The notes beneath the pieces were generated by a model. It saw only the letters and a program-made list of their open reading frames with translations. It was not told the DNA's origin and did not search any database. DNA of 64,000 nt from Triglochin maritima (lineage: Eukaryota > Streptophyta > Magnoliopsida > Alismatales > Juncaginaceae), in assembly GCA_963682175.1 (NCBI GenBank), contig OY821772.1, forward strand, positions 50,490,925-50,554,924, written 5' to 3'. Numbering within the stretch: the stretch's first letter is position 1; every line of letters begins with the position of its first letter. Below, in pieces: positions 60,978 to 64,000 of this stretch. A program made the translations under genes and the position numbers.

Positions 60978-62148
60978 TGTGGCAGTGAAGTCGACTATGT
61001 AGCGAATTGCTGCGACTCACAAGTCATTCCCATTAACATTACAAATGTGCAAGATGTAGCTTCAGAGTAAATTATCATTTGTATTATGTTAAATTATATC
61101 AATAACCCATTTTCTAATTTCCATCTCTCCCATTCCTGTGTTGGTGTATTATGTGACATTATTACCAAGTAATACCAGTTGCTCCTGTGATTTTCTATCC
61201 TGAAAAAACGTAGATGGCTGCTACATTCAGCTAATCGGCCCTCAACTTTTTAACGCGGGGAGATCAATTTGTTTGTCAAGCGTATTATGATTTACATAAA
61301 GTGGAACACTTTTGACCAGTTATTATTGTTTATTCGTCTTTTGGGTAGAATTCACATGTCCATTTCAACTTTGTCAAAATTAAATTATTTTTTTCGGATT
61401 CCGATAATTATGAATTATATCAACTATCTAAATTATATGTATTTCTTATTTATTGTGAAATTACAAATGGTTTGTATTTTGTACCGTTGTGTTTACTGGA
61501 AACCACATTTTTTTACTCCGCCCAAGTGTATATACTCCGATTCCTATTTACTCCGCTCAAGTGGAGCAATGTTGATGATTTTCAGAAGTTCCTTTACCTC
61601 TCTGCCTTCATGTGTAACGGTCGAAGTACTATAGAAGTTCCCACTCCCATCTTTTCAGACCTATTCACTGATGTGTGCAAGACTTGGATCTCGAAAGGCC
61701 CTTAGCATGCTGTACGTTTAAGACTACGTTCTTAAACACATGTTCGTCTCCTTTTCTCCATGCTTCTACATGGGAAATTGGTTCCCTACACGCTAATCTA
61801 CCACAGTGTAAGAGCTCAAAATAGGAGGGCAAATGTGAACCAATAAGGCCAAATCTTTACCCTCCCAAAGCCTACTGTTAAGCATCATCATGGGTTGAAT
61901 TTTAGAAACTATTCACCAAACGGATGGTACTAGTGAACTACGATATCTAAGTTGATTCCACACAGTGCACAGAATTGGAGATGTACGGCAATAGTTAGCA
62001 TACTTCCACCAGACAGTTTGATTTCAGAGTCTAATCTGAAGTAAAACAGTGGACATCTAAGTACACGACAAAGCACATAGCAACTATAAACCAAAGCGAA
62101 ATGGACTCTTAACAGTTACTTGAACAGGTGAGCTAATAATATTAGAAT
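60978..62148. other. Spacer between convergent TRM6 and WUS
   Basis: 3' flanks of the two converging genes. Small local repeats (tactccgcccaagtg/tactccgctcaagtg at 61,515-61,565) are present. No gene is recognised, although open frames exist at 61,269-61,705 without homology. Confidence 0.5.
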
Positions 62149-63549
62149 TCAAGAGGAGCCATGAGGAGAATAGTAGGAGTTGAGTGTGAGCTCCAGAGAA
62201 GTGTCATCTTTTCTTTGTTGATCCAAACAGTAAGGTTGGAAGTAACGCTGTTGCTGGTGGTGGTGTTCTTGGTTTGAGTGGATTGGGAAGAGTGGGAGTG
62301 TCTCTATTTCCACAAGCTCTTTCTCCTCTTCCTGTTGCTGTTGCTGATGGTTGTTGTAATAGTAGTTCTCCTCATAGTAGCAATTTGCACCTGGTCTCTG
62401 TTGGCTCTGGTAGTAGAATTGTGGCACTGCTGTGGCCTCAACCCATCCCATGTTGCCTTCCATTGCACCACATTCCTGTAACAACCCAGAATTTTTTTCA
62501 CTCTAAAATCATTATTTTTACAACAAAATCGTGGCCTTGCATCATGTTTAAAACAAAATAAGTTGTACTTTTGCATGCACGATTCTCTACATGTACAAAC
62601 ATTAAAATACATGATACTCTCTATCCTCTCTTGATATAATGTAAGATATGTTGAAAGGACTTTTTTATCCTAATGCCAAGTGGAAGCATGGAAAGGCATA
62701 GTGATAAAGGGATGGGAAGAAAAGGTGGTAGATCTTATGGGGTCAGAAGTTGGAAGACACAAGTCTTTATTTGTTTAGATACCTCAGTACGACTTAACTG
62801 ATTTTCATGTTTCCAACAAAGTCATGTTGTGTCATGATTAATTTACAAGAGAACCATCTCCCCCAAAAGACAAGAATCAATCCTTTCATATCTCATATCG
62901 TGTGCTTAACTGCTTCCCATATCATTGTGCATGAGAGAAGGAATGCAACATGTACTTGCCTCCAAATTAACCTCTCCCATTTATACTCAATTCTCAAAAC
63001 AAAGATATATCTATCACTAAAAGAAACACAAATCTCACCCTGTAAGTTCTCTCCATCAGCATTGCACCACCAGTACTGCCTCCCATCTGCCCAAGCCCGT
63101 AAAACACAGGAGAAGTTGGAGAAACCCCTACAATGAAAACCCAAAACCAACACCAACCAATCAACAACCAAAAATCTAAAAACCAAAAAACACCAAACAA
63201 GAATAGTGTCGTGGGCAATGTGATTCTCACCAGTTGAGGACATGTTGGTGTTGAACTTGTTGGAGTTGATGTCAACAGTGAGCCTCTTCTTCTGCCTCTC
63301 TCTTGCCTTGTGGTTCTGAAACCAGTAGAAAACATTCTTCCCCTCAATCTTCCCATACTGCCTAAGCCTAGCAGAGATCCTCTGAATTTGATCAGCATTG
63401 GGAGACCTCAGCCCATTGTTGTAGTAAAGGTCTTTGAGAATTCTTATTTGGTCAGTGGTTGGAATCCACCTTGTGCTTGACTGCCTACAGAGATAGTTAC
63501 TACTCCTCCCATTTCCACTCCCACCCACATTGGTGTTATCTTGTTCCAT
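62149..63549 (-). CDS. WUS: WUSCHEL homeodomain transcription factor
   Basis: Stem-cell-promoting factor of the shoot meristem organising centre. Exons on the minus strand: 63549-63231, 63127-63039, 62475-62149, all GT-AG and in phase, giving 244 residues. The WOX homeodomain spans about 25-90 ([20 protein letters not shown]..., [20 protein letters not shown]); the YYNN insertion and RQKKR end single out the WUS clade among WOX proteins. Exon 3 carries a Gln-rich stretch (180-184), an acidic run ([10 protein letters not shown]), the WUS box TLPLFPIH at 195-202 and the EAR repressor motif LELTL at 230-234. The Ile in the WUS box (usually Met) and the Thr in the EAR (usually Arg) are mild variants. 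The protein is shorter than Arabidopsis WUS (292), mostly between the homeodomain and WUS box. It looks intact. Promoter at 63,550-64,000 continues out of the window. Confidence 0.93.
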
Positions 63550-64000
63550 GGAAGTGAGTTGGAGGTGTGGGGTTGTTGTTGTTCGGGTATTTGAAGAGGG
63601 GATCTTAATTGATTGGGGGTTGAGAGATCAGGTATGATATCTTTGAGAGAGGGACTGAAGTTGACAGATAGAGGGGGTTGGAAAAGGAATGTGGACAAAA
63701 GTAGGAGTTGAAAGGTGGGGGTTTTATAGGTTTTTTTGGTGTTGTGAAAAGGCATGCAAGTAGGCAAAATGATTGCATGTGATGTGGTTTGAAGTGGGCT
63801 TGCATGCATGCAGAGACAGAGGAAGTGAGGGGACTCAGATATGTGTGTTGTGTTGTGTGGGATGTAAATGTACATGGATGTCTTTGGATGTTATTAGGAA
63901 TGAAGGAAAGAAAGATCATGTGATAAAGCAACTGCACGAGGGAATGAATGAATGAAAGATAGGGTGATTATGCTTCTTGGTTTTTAATTGTTTGGTTTAT
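63550..64000 (-). promoter_or_regulatory. WUS upstream region
   Basis: Proximal promoter and leader of WUS, cut by the window edge. It contains GA/CT-rich stretches and TGCATG-type repeats (63,770-63,815), but no element can be assigned with confidence. Confidence 0.4.

Noticed and set aside
61269..61705. Two overlapping frames of 121 and 77 codons after TRM6
   Set aside because: AT-rich, unlike any family I know, and placed in the spacer between converging genes.

Overview
This is a stretch of plant nuclear genome, most likely a eudicot. Intron-rich genes with GT-AG splicing are separated by long AT-rich, transposon-loaded spacers. The WUSCHEL homeodomain is eudicot-like, with the YYNN insertion shared with solanaceous WUS. 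There are no operons, bacterial signals or CRISPR arrays, and I saw no tRNA or rRNA gene. The species cannot be named from sequence alone.

Host genes in order: a group IV calcium-dependent protein kinase of the CPK16/18/28 type (+, 12 exons, 5,756-14,246); a plastid-type hexokinase of the HXK3 class (-, 9 exons, 26,980-22,589); a one-exon small plant-specific protein (+, 38,996-39,325); a C2H2 zinc-finger protein of the At1g75710 type (-, 3 exons, 46,771-45,040); a TRM6/GCD10-like subunit of tRNA m1A58 methyltransferase (+, 11 exons, 54,276-60,977) with a frameshift and a lost splice acceptor; and a WUSCHEL gene (-, 3 exons, 63,549-62,149). I rebuilt exon boundaries by hand from splice sites, reading frame and family homology. 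Reading phases close for every gene except TRM6. The genes are functionally unrelated neighbours: calcium signalling, hexose phosphorylation, tRNA modification and shoot stem-cell control.

Mobile DNA makes up about 30% of the window. (1) A MULE of about 8.6 kb (27,071-35,695) carries a PMD/Ulp1-like protease gene (+) and a FAR1-type transposase gene (-), facing each other and both decayed. A shorter relative lies at 50,221-53,106. Both are filled with 22-nt tandem repeats around TCCGGACAGACA, placed in introns and spacers. (2) Five LTR-like copies of one family, four of them about 2.0-2.2 kb and one truncated, have TG...CA ends and dozens of CGGTCGACCG palindromes. One lies in CPK intron 1. 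(3) Four hAT-type MITEs with TAGGGSTGY ends and 8-bp duplications each have a different low-complexity core. (4) A Tourist-type MITE. (5) A foldback element of about 1.9 kb with a GC hairpin in each arm.

The best candidates for something undescribed are the 22-nt repeat system shared by both MULE genes and both MULE copies, the LTR family rich in the CGGTCGACCG palindrome, and the hAT MITEs that share ends but differ in core.
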